Assembly: GCF_029873635.1 (NCBI RefSeq)
Contig: NC_080419.1
Coordinates: 64,991,540 to 65,055,539 of the forward strand
Reading direction: 5' to 3'
Length of the DNA: 64,000 nucleotides
Origin: Malania oleifera
Taxonomy: Eukaryota > Streptophyta > Magnoliopsida > Santalales > Ximeniaceae
Position numbers and translations under genes: made by a program
The notes under the pieces: model-generated
Seen by the model: only the letters and a program-made list of their open reading frames with translations
Databases searched by the model: none
Told to the model about the DNA's origin: nothing
Shown: positions 43,096-55,202 of the stretch, in pieces
Position numbering within the stretch: position 1 is the stretch's first letter
How the letters are laid out: every line of letters starts with the position of its first letter

Positions 43096-43908
43096 TGATT
43101 CAAATTCCCACCAAAATAACAAAATCTAACAACAAAAAAAGGAACCCAAGATCGTTCTACGTTCAGAATTGAATGATAGACGTCAACCCATTGTTTATAA
43201 CAAACAAGAACCTTGGTATATACCACATCAACTCATTGTTTAGTGCGAAACAAGAACCTCGGTATAAGAAATACGCCACAAACAGTGGTGGAAAAATAAC
43301 CGTTTGATAAGTCGCTGGTGAACGCCATGGGAAAATCCCAAAAAGTTCACATAGTTCTTCAAAGAACTGTAGATAAAATACTCTCACAATTTTTTACTAA
43401 ATAATATCCTTTTGTTCTTACAATAAGAATGCTTTTATAGGCATAGCCTAGGAGACAAAGCATTAAATACTTCAAATTACTCTCAACAACTTACAAAGAC
43501 TTCTTGCAAGATTACAAATTAAATATAACACAAAAGTCAAAAGTAGGCTTAACAACTCAACAACTTACTAAGACCATGCAACGAAACAAGTTGTCTTCCA
43601 TGATTACAAATATAATACAAAAGTTAAAGAATCAAATCTCATATTTGAATAGCACACCATTATTATAGCATTTAAACATGCCAATTTAAGCTTGGTCGTG
43701 GCCAGATTCTTCTAGAGCTTCAATCATGTTGATGAATCTTTGTTACTCACATGGATCATGCTCAATGGGCCTCCACAAATTTGCTTGAGTCCATGCCTCT
43801 TGAATCAATCTGTTGAGTACAGCTTTAAATTTCCTTGCTCGGGCTCTCGTAACCGGCCCAATTGGTACTTGGATAAGTTCCTTTGAAGTTGTGCTATGAT
43901 TTGCATCA
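43096..43908 (-). repeat. gypsy array LTR a (813 bp, outer 3' LTR)
   Basis: On the minus strand it starts TGATGCAAATC after the polypurine tract (43909-43922, read AAGAGGAGGGGAA) and ends GAATCA at the CACAT duplication. The first ~165 bp code for the pol tail. Confidence 0.9.
43431..43440 (-). promoter_or_regulatory. TATA box of LTR a
   Basis: CTATAAAAGC on the minus strand, about 470 bp into the LTR. LTR b has the same sequence at 47592-47601. LTR c (CTATCAAAGC) and LTR d (CAATAAAAGC) carry changes, so only a and b keep a consensus TATA box. Confidence 0.65.
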
Positions 43909-45621
43909 TTCCCCTCCTCTTGAAAAGGATTTGTCCTCAAATCATCACCTACTTCAAAAGGACTCAAATCAGTAACATTAAAAGTGGTACTTACATTGTA
44001 CTCACTAGGTAAATCTAGCTTGTAAGCATTATCATTAATGCGCTCTATGACTTGGAAAGGTCTGTCTCCTCTTGGAAGCAATTTGGAACATCTTTACAAC
44101 AAAAATCTCTTTTTTCTCATATGCAACCAAACCCAATCTCCGGGTTCAAAAATCAGCTTGTGACGTCCCTTGTTGGCTTGTTTTGCATACTGCTCCGTTC
44201 TTCGCTCAATGTTGAGTCGTGCTTTCTCATGAATTTGCTTGACAAAGTCAACTTTCTTTTTGTCATCTAAATTAACATGTTCAGTCAAAGGTAAAGGAGA
44301 TAAATCCAATGGAGTTAATGGATTAAATCCATACACAATTTCAAATGGTGAAAATTTAGTAGCAGAATGAACAGATATGTTATAAGCAAACTCAACATGT
44401 GGTAAACATTCTTCCCATGTTTTAATGTTATTTTTAATGATTACCCTCAATAAAGTAGACAAAGTCCTATTTACTACCTCAGTTTGACCATCAGTTTTTG
44501 GATGACAAGTGGTGAAAAACAGTAGCTTAGTACCTAACTTACACCACAAAGCCTTCCGAAAATAGCTCAAGAACTTAGCATCTTTATCCGAAACAATTGT
44601 TCTAGGCATGCCATGTAATCTCACAATCTCTCTAAAGAACAAATTAGCAACATGCGAGGCATCATCCGTTTTGTGACATGGAACAAAATTAATTTGGTGT
44701 TCAATCCCTTGGATTGGAGGTAACCCATGTGGTGTTTCCTCGAGAAAGACAACCTCATACTCATGCAAAAGAGAAACAACAGAACTAGGCAAAGCAAGGT
44801 CAAGTTTGTTAGTATTTAGACACACCTCTTTGTACAAATGTACAATCATCGGCTTCTTTGAAAACATTGCTCACTTAATTTCACTCACTTTTGCATAGAA
44901 ATTCTTTTGATTTCTCTCTGATTTTCTCTCAATGGCTGAATTTTGATTTTTTTTTTCTCTCTCTCATTTTTCGCAGTCTCTCTCTAATTTTCACTCCTTT
45001 TCTTTTTGTTCACTCTATTTTTGCAATCTCACTTGATCCTCATATACTTGCTGCTGACTCAATGGTACAAGAGTGATTGATCGTTGATTAAGTATAAAGG
45101 AGTATTTGTTCGTAAAACCATCATGCTTCACACGCCTATCAAACTGCCATGGACGCCCTAGCAATAAGTGTCCATCTTGCATCGGTACTACCTCACACAA
45201 CACTTCATCTTCGTATTTACCTATTCGAAATGCGACTAACACCTGCTTGTTCACCCTTATCTCACCACTATCATTTAACCATTACAACTTGTACGGTCTA
45301 GGGTGCTTCAACACGGGTTGTTCCAATTTTTCCACCAAAATTGTGCTTGCAACATTAGTACAACTACCACCGTCAATAATCACACTACATACCTTGTCTT
45401 TGATGTACCACCTAGTGTGAAAGATATTCTCCTACTGCATTTCATCAACTCCTTTTGCTTGCAAGCTCAATGCTCTCCTTGCCACCAATGTCAATGCATC
45501 AGGGGCTAAATATTCCTCCTTAGAAATGTCCTCCAATGGTGGCATGTCATTGTTGTCGGAATCTTCATTGTCGGTCACAATTTCACCATTGTCTTGCAAC
45601 ACCATGACCTACTTGTTTGGA

Positions 45622-45659
<38 letters not shown>

Positions 45660-46649
45660 ACATTTAATGTCACGATTCCTAGAGGTATAAGTGTCAGTTT
45701 TACCTTGAGGAACGTGGCGGGTGTTCGTGGACTTGGGCTCGGCTTTGGACGTTTGTGACTTGTCCATCTTCTTGGTATAACTTGGTTTCCAAGATGTTGA
45801 ACTAGAGTTATGGGTTGCACGAGACACACCCCCCTTCTTGAGTTGTTGCTCCACTTTCATGGCCATGTGCACCATATCTTCTAACTCCACATAATGCTGC
45901 ATGTCTACCTTATCTTGGATTTCCTAGTTTTATCCAAATAAAAACCTAGCCATTGTAGCTTCTCGGTCTTCCTCTACATTAGCACTCTGGCTTCCCTGCC
46001 TAAGACCTTGTAGCTTTTTGTACAACTCTTGGTAATAGTAACTTGGAACGAACCGCTTTCTCATCACTGTTTTCATCTCCTCCCATGTTTCTATTGGTCG
46101 TTCTCTATTCCGCCTCCTATTTATAACAAGCTAATCCCACCAAGTAATTGCATAGTCAGAAAATTCAATCACAGCTAATTTTACCTTCTTTGTTTCAGAA
46201 TAGTTGTGGCAGTCAAATACGAAATCCTTTTTCTTCTCCTACTCAAGGTATGCTTCAGGGTTGGATCTACCTTGAAATGACATAATCTTTATCTTAATAC
46301 TACCCAAGTTGTTATCTTCACGATTCCTAGCTTCTTTAAACCGCTCTCCATGTCTCCTATTACTAACAATAGAATCCCAATCATCTTCTTCATTAAAACC
46401 AACCCCGTAAAACTTTTCATCTTCAACCCTTAGTCCCCTCGGTTGAACTATTTCCCTTCTACGCACATTAGGGTCTTTTTGTGCCTACTTCTCACGTGTA
46501 TTCTCCTTTTGATCTATCTGTTCATGAACCTGCTCCAGTTCCAACCTCATCACATGCCTCATCTCACTCATAGTGGCATCCGTAAACACTTTCGGATCAG
46601 CCAGTTCCATAGCATCTTCGGCAATGCTTTTAGCACTGTTGTGAGACAT
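43743..46649 (-). pseudogene. gag-pol: gypsy array unit 1 polyprotein: gag, protease, fused integrase
   Basis: Gag starts at ATG 46649 (MSHNSAKSIAEDAMELADPK). The capsid part includes FQGRSNPEAYLE. A full zinc knuckle CFKCQGRGHIASQC lies near 45615-45660. The protease site IIDGGSCTN is near 45370. A Lys-rich linker follows, then [16 protein letters not shown] joined directly to [15 protein letters not shown] (junction near 44680), so RT, RNase H and the first part of integrase are missing. The junction is in frame and open for 257 codons (44094-44867), through [16 protein letters not shown]. The tail GPVTRARARKFKAV ends at 43743 inside LTR a. Several frame changes break the rest. Confidence 0.9.
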
Positions 46650-46985
46650 GATTGCCGCAGGGCAAAGTTAGAAAGAAAAAAAAAAAAAAAACCTCACAAT
46701 TCTCTCTCTTACGTGTTTACACTCAAGAAGGTGAATCACTCCACACTTATGTTTCACTCAAAAAATATGTGGCTTTTAACCCTCTAATGTTCTCACAACT
46801 CTGACCTTTTTCCACTCGATAATTCTCTTCCAATTCTTTTGAAACTAAACAATACTTCAAAATTTCCAGTAACGATTTACCAAGAACTCATCAAGGAATT
46901 TCAGTTAGTAGAAATACAAGGAACACGATTGATTAGATTTTCGAAGGCACAAAATACGTGGCTTTTTTTTTTATGATCCTTCTTT

Positions 46986-47020
<35 letters not shown>

Positions 47021-47239
47021 TTCCTTTTTTTTTTTTTTTTTTATGATCAACAACTGGCTTTTGACAATAACAGAATAAGATTTTGAAATAAACTAGAACA
47101 AACAAAATACGAGCAGAATGGGGTAGAGGAAATTCGGCTAAACTAGGGTATGTGAACCGAATTTGGAAACTACAAGAACACAAAATAAAGAAACAAAAGA
47201 AAGGTTTTAAGGGATAGGCAAACCTGAACTAGAACTTAT
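46650..47239 (-). other. untranslated leader of gypsy array unit 1
   Basis: About 590 bp lie between the primer site and gag. It includes a (CTT)n tract at about 46990-47021 next to a T run. The same tract recurs in units 2 and 3 with different lengths. Confidence 0.75.
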
Positions 47240-47251
47240 GCTCTGATACAC
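47240..47251 (-). other. tRNA-Met primer-binding site of unit 1 (mutated)
   Basis: The minus strand reads GTGTATCAGAGC where units 2 and 3 have TGGTATCAGAGC/T; two bases next to the LTR are changed. Confidence 0.75.
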
Positions 47252-47253
47252 AA

Positions 47254-48079
47254 ACAAGCGAATTCCCGCCAAAATAACGAGATCTAACAAAAAAAAAAAA
47301 AAACAAACCCAAGATCGTTCTACATTCAAAATTGAATGATAGACCTCGACCCATTATTTACGACAAAAAAGAACATTGGTATGTACGACCTCAACCCATT
47401 GTTTAGTGCGAAACAAGAACCTTAACATAAGAAAGACGCCACAAACGGTGGTGGAAAAATAACCGTTCGATAAGTCGCTGGTGAACGCTATGGAAAATCC
47501 CGATAAGTTCAAATAGTTCTTCAAAGCACCGCAGAGAAAATACTCTCATATTCTTTTACTCAATAATATCCTTTGTTCTTACAATAAGAATGCTTTTATA
47601 GGCATAGCCTGGGATAAAAAGCATTAAATACTTCAAACCACTCTCAATAACTCTTAACAACTTACTAAGACTTCTTGCAAGATTACAAATTAAATATTAC
47701 ACAAAAGTCAAAGGTAGGCTCAACAACTCAACAACTTACTAAGACCATGCAAGCAAACAAGTTGTCTTGCATGATTACAAATATAACACAAAATTTAAAG
47801 AGTCAAATATCATATTTGAATAGCGCACCATTACTATAGCATTTTAACATGCCAATTTAAGCTTGGCCTTGGCCAGATTCTTCTAGAGCTTCAATCATGT
47901 TGATGAATCTCTGTTACTCACGTGGGTCATGCTCAATGGGCCTCCACAAATTTGCTTGAGTCCATGCCTTTTGAATCCGTCCATTGAGTACAGCTTTAAA
48001 TTTCCTTGCTCGTGCTCTCGTAACCGGCCCAATTAGTACTTGGATAAGTTCCTTTGAAGTTGTGCTATGATTTGCATCA
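47254..48079 (-). repeat. gypsy array LTR b (826 bp, shared by units 1 and 2)
   Basis: It is the 5' LTR of unit 1 and the 3' LTR of unit 2. The right edge TTTGCATCA is followed by the polypurine tract (48080-48093). The left edge reads ACAAGCG where LTR d has TGAAGCG, so the terminal TG is lost. The TATA box is at 47592-47601. Confidence 0.9.
47592..47601 (-). promoter_or_regulatory. TATA box of LTR b
   Basis: CTATAAAAGC on the minus strand, at the same relative position as in LTR a. As the 5' LTR of unit 1, this is the promoter that would drive that unit. Confidence 0.65.
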
Positions 48080-49785
48080 TTCTCCTCCTCTTGAAAAGGA
48101 TTTGTCCTCAAATCATCACCTACATCAAAAGGACTCAAATCAATAACATTAAAAGTGACAGTTACATTGTACTCACCAGGTAAATATGGCTTGTAAGCGT
48201 TGTCATTGATGCGCTCTAGGACTTGGAAAGGTCCATCTCCTCTTGGAAGCAATTTGGAACATCTTTGCACCAAAAATCTTTCTTTTCTCATATGCAACAA
48301 AACCCAATCTCTGGGTTCAAAAACAGCTTGTGACGTTCCTTGTTGGCTTGTTTTGCATACTGCTTCGTTCTTCGCTCAATGTTGAGTTGTGCTTTCTCAT
48401 GAATCTGCTTGACAAAGTCAGCTTTCTTTTTGTCATCTAAATTAACATACTCAGTCAAAGGTAAAGGAGATAAATCCAATGGAGTGAATAGATTAAATCC
48501 ATACACAATTTCAAATGGTGAAAATTTAGTAGCAGAATGGACAGATCTGTTATAAGCAAACTCAACATGTGGTAAACATTCTTCCCATGTTTTGATGTTC
48601 TTTTTAATGATTGCCCTCAATAAAGTAGACGAGGTCCTATTTACTACCTCAGTTTGACCATCAGTTTGTGGATGACAAGTAGTAGAAAACAATAGCTTAG
48701 TACCTAACTTACACCACAAAGTCTACCAAAAATAGCTCAAGAACTTAGCATCTCTATTCGAAACAATTGTTCTAGGCATGCCATGTAATCTCACAATCTC
48801 TCTAAAGAACAAATCAGCAACACGCGAGGTATCATCCGTTTTGTGACATGGAATAAAATCAATTTGGTGTTCAATCCCTCGGATTGGAGGTAACCCATGT
48901 GGTGTTTCCTCAGGAAAGACATCCTCATACTCTTGCAAAAGAGAAACAATAGAACTAGGCAAAACAAGGTCAAGTTTGTTAGTATTTAGACACGCCTCTT
49001 TGTACAAAAGTATAATCATCAGCTTCTTTGAAAACATTGTTCGCTTAAATTCACTCACTTTTGCATAAAAATTCTTTTGTTTTCTCTTTGATTTTATCTT
49101 AATGGCCGAATTTTGATTTTTTTTCTCTCTCTCTCATTTTTCTCAGTCTCTCTCTAATTTTCACTTCTTTTCTTTTGTTCACTCTCTTTTTGCAATCTCA
49201 CTTGATCCTCATATGCTTGTGGCACACTCAATGGTATAAAAGTGATTGATTGTTGATTAAGTACAAAGGAGTATTTGTTCGTAAAGCCATCATGCTTCGC
49301 ACGCCTATCACACTGCCATGGACACCCTAGCAATAAGTGTCCAGCTTGTATCGGTACTACAACACACAACACTTCATCTTCGTATTTACTTATTCGAAAT
49401 GCGACTAACACCTGCTTGTTCACCCTTATAGCCACTATCATTTAACCATTGGAACTTGTATGGTCTAGGGTGCTTCAACACAGGTAGTCCCAATTTTTCC
49501 ACCATAATTGTGCTTGCAACATTAGTACAACTACCACCGTCAATAATCACACTACATAGCTCTTTGACGTACCACCTAGTGTGAAAGATGTTCTCCTGCT
49601 GCACTTCATCAACTCCTTTTGCTTGCAAGCTCAATGCTCTCCTTGCCATCAATGTCAATGCATCAGGGGCTAAATATTCCTCCTCAGAAACGTCCTCCAA
49701 TGGTGGCATGTCGTCATTGTCAGAATCTTCATTGTCAGTCATAATTTCACCATTGTCTTGCAACACTATGACCTACTTGTTTGGA

Positions 49786-49823
<38 letters not shown>

Positions 49824-50844
49824 ACATTTAATGTCACGATTCCTAGAGGTAGAAGTGTCAGTTTTACCTTAAGGAACGTGGCGGGTGTTCGCGGTCTTGG
49901 GTTGGGCTTTGAACGTTTGTGACTTGTCCATTTTCTTGGTATAACTCGGTTTCCAAGAGGTCAAACTAGAGTTATGGGCTGCACGAGACACACCCCCCTT
50001 CTTGAGTTGTTGCTCCACTTTGATGGCCATGTGCATATCTTCCAACTCCACATAATGTTGCATGTCTACCTTATCTTGGATTTCTTGGTTTAATCCAAAT
50101 AAAAACCTAGCCATTGTAGCTTCTCGGTTTTCCTCAACATTAGCCTGGATCATAACAAACTCCATCTCCTTGTAGTAATCCTTTACGCTCCGGCTTCCTT
50201 GCCTAAGACCTTGTATTTTTTAGTACAACTCTCAGTAGTAGTAACTTGGAACGAATTGCTTTCTCATCACTGTTTTCATCTCTTCCCATGTTTCTATTGG
50301 TCATTCTCTATTCTGCCTCCTATTTATAAAAAGTTGATCCCACCAAGTAATTGCATAGTCAAAAAATTTAATCATAGCTAATTTTACCTTCTTTGTTTTC
50401 AGAATAGTTGTGCAGTCAAATAGGAAATCCATCTTCTTCTCCCATTCAAGGTATGCTTCAGGGTCAGATCTACCTTGAAATGATGGAATCTTCATCTTAA
50501 TACTACCTAAGTTGTTATCTTCCCGGTTCCTAGCTTCTTTAAACCGCCCTCCATGTCTCCTATTACTAACAATAGAATCCCGATCATTTTCTTCATTAAA
50601 ACCAACCCTGTAAGGCTCTTCATCTTCAACCCTTAGTCCCTTCGGTTGAATTCTTTCCCTTCTATGCACATTAGGGGCATTTTGTGGCATGTGTATTCTC
50701 CATTTGATCTATATGTTCTTGAACCTAGTCCAGTTCCAACCTTATCACACACCTCATCTCACTCATCATGGCCTCCGTAAACACTTTCGGATCAGCCAGT
50801 TCTGTAGCACCTTTGACAACGCTCTTAGCACTGTTGTGAGACAT
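47914..50844 (-). pseudogene. gag-pol: gypsy array unit 2 polyprotein: gag, protease, fused integrase
   Basis: The start ATG is at 50844. Gag includes MKIPSFQGRSDPEAYLEWEK and, near 49810, the zinc knuckle CFKCQGRGHIASQC. The protease site IIDGGSCTNVAS lies near 49525. The join [10 protein letters not shown] to [14 protein letters not shown] at about 48850 is the same deletion as in units 1 and 3. A stop near 48723 splits the integrase core; 48288-48719 continues [17 protein letters not shown], and [10 protein letters not shown] to the tail ends at 47914 inside LTR b. Frame changes lie near 48300, 49440, 49780 and 50390. Confidence 0.9.
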
Positions 50845-51418
50845 GATTGCTGTAAGGCAAAGTTAGAAAGAAAAAAAAAAACCTCACAATTCTCTCCCTT
50901 ATGTGTTTACAGTCATGAAGGTGAATCACTCTACACTCGTGTTTCACTCAAAAAATACGTGGCTTTTAACCCTCTAATGTTCTCACCACTCTTGCCTTTT
51001 TCCACTCGATAATTCTCTTCCAGTTCTTTTGAAACTAAACAATACTTCAAAATTTCCAGTAACGATTCACCAAGAACTCATCAAGGAATTTCAGTTAGTA
51101 GAAATACAAGGAACACGACTGATTAGATTTTTGAAGGCACAAAATACATGGTTTTTTTTTTCATGATCCTTCTTTTTCTTCTTCTTCTTCTTCTTCTTCT
51201 TCTTCTTTTCTTTTTTTTGTTATGATCAGCAACTGGCTTTTGACAATAACAAAATAAGATTTCAAAATAAACTTGAACAAACAAAATACGAGCGGAATGG
51301 GGTAGAGGAAATTTCTCTAAATTAGGGTATGTGAACTGAATTTGGAAACTAAAAGAACACAGAATAAAGAAACAAAAGAAAGGTTTTAAGAGATAGGAAA
51401 ACCTGAACTAGAACTTGT
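50845..51418 (-). other. untranslated leader of gypsy array unit 2
   Basis: Matches the leaders of units 1 and 3, including the (CTT)n tract at about 51177-51209. Confidence 0.75.
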
Positions 51419-51430
51419 GCTCTGATACCA
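51419..51430 (-). other. tRNA-Met primer-binding site of unit 2
   Basis: The minus strand reads TGGTATCAGAGC, the standard primer site complementary to initiator tRNA-Met, two bases inside LTR c. Confidence 0.85.
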
Positions 51431-51432
51431 AA

Positions 51433-52253
51433 TGAAGTGAATTCCTACCAAAATAACGAGATTCAACAACAAAAAAAGGAACCCAAGATCGTTCTACGTT
51501 CATAATTGAATGATAGACCTCGACTCGTTATTTACGAAAAACAAGAACCATGGTATATACGACCTCAACCCATTGTTTAGTGCGAAACAAGAACCTCAGC
51601 ATAAGGAAGATACCACAAACGGTGGTGAAAAAACAACCGTTTGATAAGTTACTGGTGAACACCATGGAAAATACCGATAAGTTGGAATAGTTCTTCAAAG
51701 AACCGCAGAAAAGATACTCTCACAATTTTTTACTGAAAAATATCCTTTGTTCTTACAATAAGAATGCTTTGATAGACATTGTCTGGGAGACAAAGCATTA
51801 TTCACTTGAAACCACTCTCAACAACTCTCAACAACTTACTAAGACTTCTTGCAAGATTACAAATTAAATATAACACAAAAGTCAAAGGTAGGCCCAAAAA
51901 CTCAACAACTTACTAAGACCATGCAAGCAAATAAGTTGTCTTGCATTATTACAAATATAACACAAAAGTTAAAGAGTCAAATCTCATATTTGAATAGCAC
52001 ACCATTATTACAGCATTTAAACATGCCAATTTAAGCTTGGCCTTGGCCAGATTCTTCTAGAGCTTCAATCATGTTGATGAATCTTTGTTGCTCATGTGGA
52101 TCATGCTCAATAGGCCTCCACTAATTTGCTTGAGTCCACGCCTCTTGAATCAGTCTGTTGAATGCAGCTTTAAATTTCCTTACTCGTGCTCTCGTAACCA
52201 GCCCAATTGGTACTTGGACAAGTTCCTTTAAAGCTATGCTATGATTTGCATCA
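51433..52253 (-). repeat. gypsy array LTR c (821 bp, shared by units 2 and 3)
   Basis: The left edge TGAAGTGAATTCC follows the primer site of unit 2. The right edge TTTGCATCA is followed by the polypurine tract (52254-52267). The TATA position reads CTATCAAAGC, so the promoter is probably weakened. Confidence 0.9.
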
Positions 52254-54222
52254 TTCCCCTCCTCTCGAAAAGGATTTGTCCTCAAATCATCACTTACATC
52301 AAAAGGACTCAAATCAGTAACATTAAAAGTGGCAGTTACATTGTACTCACCAGGTAAATCTAGTTTGTAAGCGTTGTCATTGATGTGCTCTAGGACTTGG
52401 AAAGGTCTATCTCCTCTTGGAAACAATTTGGAACGTCTTTGCGCTGAAAATCTCTCTTTTCTCATATGCAACCAAACCCAATCTCCGGGTTCAAAAAGTA
52501 GCTTGTGACGCCCCTTGTGGGCTTGTTTTGCATACTGCTCCGTTCTTCGCTCAATGTTGAGTTGTGCTTTCTCATGAATTTGCTTGACAAAGTCAGCTTT
52601 CTTTTTGTCATCTAAATTAACATGCTCAGTCAAAGGTAAAGGAGATAAATCCAATGGAGTTAAAGGAATAAATGCATACACAATTTCAAATGGTGAAAAT
52701 TTAGTAGCAGAATGAACAGATCTGTTATAAGCAAACTCAACATGTGGTAAACATTCTTCCTATGTTTTGATGTTCTTTTTAATGATTGCCCTTAATAAGT
52801 AGACAAAGTCCTATTTACTACCTTAATTTGACCATCAGTTTGTGGATGACAAGTAGTAGAAAACAATAGCTTAGTACCTAACTTACACCACAAAGTCTTC
52901 CGAAAATAACTCAAGAACTTAGCATCTTTATCCAAAACAATTGTTCTAGGCATGCCATGTAATCTCACAATCTCTCTAAAAAACAAATCAGCAACATGCA
53001 AGGCATCATCCGTTTTGTGACATGGAATAAAATCAATTTGGTGTTCAATCCCTCAGATTGGAGATAGCCCATGTGGTGTTTCCTCGGGAAAGACATCCTC
53101 ATACTCCTGCAAAAGAGAAACAAAAAAACTAGGCAAAGCAAGGTCAAGTTCGTTAGTATTTAGACACGCCTCTTTGTACAAAAGTACAATCATCGGCTTC
53201 TTTGAAAACATTGCTCGCTTAATTTCACTCACTTTTGCATTGAAATTCTTTTGTTTTCTCTCTGATTTTCTCTCAATGACCGAATTTGGATTTTCTTTTT
53301 CTCCCTTATTTTTCTTGGCCTTTCTCCGATTTTCACTCCTTTTCTTTCGTTCACTCTCTTTTTGCACTCTCACTTGATCCTCATATATTTGCTGCGGACT
53401 CAATGGTACTAGAGTGATTGATCGTTGATTAAGTACAAAAGAGTATTTGTTCGTAAAGCCATCATGCTTCACACGCCTATCAAATTGCCATGGACGCCCT
53501 AGCAATAAGTGTCTAGCTTGCATCGGTACTACATCACACAAAACTTCATCTTCGTATTTACCTATTCGAAATATGACTAACACCTTCTTGTTCACCCTTA
53601 TCTCACAACTATCATTTAACCATTGCAACTTGTACGGTCTAGGGTGCTTCAACACGGGTAGTCCCAATTTCTTCACCATAATTGTGCTTGCAACATTAGT
53701 ATAACTACCACCGTCAATAATCACACTACATACCTTGTCTTTGAAGTACCACCTAGTGTGAAAGATGTTCTCCTGCTGCACTTTGTCAACTCCTTTTGCT
53801 TGCAAGCTCAATGCTCTCCTTGCCACCAATATGCATCAGGGGCTAAGTATTCCTCCTCAGAAACGTCTTCCAATGGTGGCATGTCGTCGTCGTTGGAATC
53901 TTCATTATCAGTCACAATTTCACCATTGTTTTGCAACACCATGACCTACCTTTTTGGACATTGACTTGTTATGTGTCCCCTGCCTTGACATTTAAAACAT
54001 TTAATGTCACGATTCCTAAAGGTAGGAGTGTCATTTTTACCTTGAGGAACATAACGGGTGTTCGCGGACTTGGGCTCAGCTTTTGACGTTTGTGACTTGT
54101 CCATCTGCTTGGTATAACTTGGTTTCCAAGAGGTAGAACTGGAGTTATGGGCTGTGTGAGACACACCCCCTTTCTTGAGTTGTTGCTCCACTTTGATGGC
54201 CATGTGCACTATATCTTCCAAC

Positions 54223-54227
54223 TCCAC
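54223..54227. repeat. target-site duplication of S3, left copy (TCCAC)
   Basis: TCCAC precedes the LTR start TGTTGACC. The right copy at 56497-56501 reads ACCAC, one change. Units 1 and 2 show the empty site CTCCACATAATG. Confidence 0.82.
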
Positions 54228-54689
54228 TGTTGACCTTATTGGTCACGCCCGGTTTTGATTATGACAAATACTCATCGTATCTAATGAGTGTTTTGAGTTT
54301 TTGTGCAGGAATCCTGAATGTTAAAATAAAGATGTGCACAAAGTCAAGTAAAGCCCGAAGACCAAAGTTTTATTCCATATTGTAACATATTTAATTGGTC
54401 CGTAATAGTAAGTAGGTACTTGGTTTGTAATAAGCTCACACACATCACATGTATGATTTACTACGTAAGTTCAAACAAATCATGAATAAGAAAAGACCTT
54501 AGAAAGACCTTAGGGTGTACCCTTCTGTCGACCTTTGATCGACAGACACCAGATTTTTTCGGTGTCTCCATTTTGGACCCAAGTGACCCTAGGACACACA
54601 CACTTTTACATATATTTGTTAGGCGCTTGAATAGGGCTTGTTTGCTTCAAGACGAGACCGAAATGCACACTTGGTGCACTTTTGGTCAA

Positions 54690-55075
54690 CTAGCCAAATC
54701 AGTTCATTTTTGGCCTGGTCAACCGAACCATACCTGGGTCAACCGTTGACCAAGGTCCCGATCGACCGAGACCCTGTAGTTCATTTGACCCCGGTCGACC
54801 GAACCACTTGGGAGTCAACATTTTGACCTCTCGGTCGACCGACCACTTTTGTGCTCCAACTACCTGATCGACCGGAGGGTCCTCGGGAGAATTCCCAGCG
54901 GTCTGGTCGACCGAACCATACAGTTCAAAAAGGCCCGATCGACCGAACCTTGAAAGTTTGGGAAATCTCCCTCTCCGGTCGACCGAGCCTTTCAGTTCAA
55001 AAGTCCCCTGGTCGACCGAACCATTTGAGTCCTGGTCGACCGAAACACTTTTGGTCAACCGGACCTCTCGGGTTG
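54690..55075 (+). promoter_or_regulatory. array of GGTCGACCGA-like palindromic motifs in the S3 U3
   Basis: About ten motif copies lie within about 390 bp, with several exact GTCGACCGA cores and variants such as GATCGACCGA and GGTCAACCGA. Layout and spacing parallel S1 (3198-3735). Long open frames over this block on both strands (rich in VDRT/GRSG-like repeats) follow from the motif and are not genes. Confidence 0.7.
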
Positions 55076-55190
55076 CCTTGATATTTTTATCGCAGTTAAT
55101 ATTTATAAACAGGGTTAAAATGCTTTAAACATCATTAAACTTTCTTAATAATACCCAATAGGTCCCCAACGGTCATATTTTCTCCCATGT

Positions 55191-55202
55191 CTATATATAT
55201 GA
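55191..55202 (+). promoter_or_regulatory. TATA box of solo LTR S3
   Basis: CTATATATATGA follows the block AACGGTCATATTTT, as in S1. Confidence 0.65.

Noticed and set aside
43723..43908. An alternative LTR start at TGAAGCTCTAGAAG (43722) with TGAAGC/GCTTCA inverted ends for the gypsy array
   Set aside because: No polypurine tract precedes it. The start TGATGCAAATC directly follows AAGAGGAGGGGAA, and LTR d ends at exactly this point next to the CACAT target duplication.
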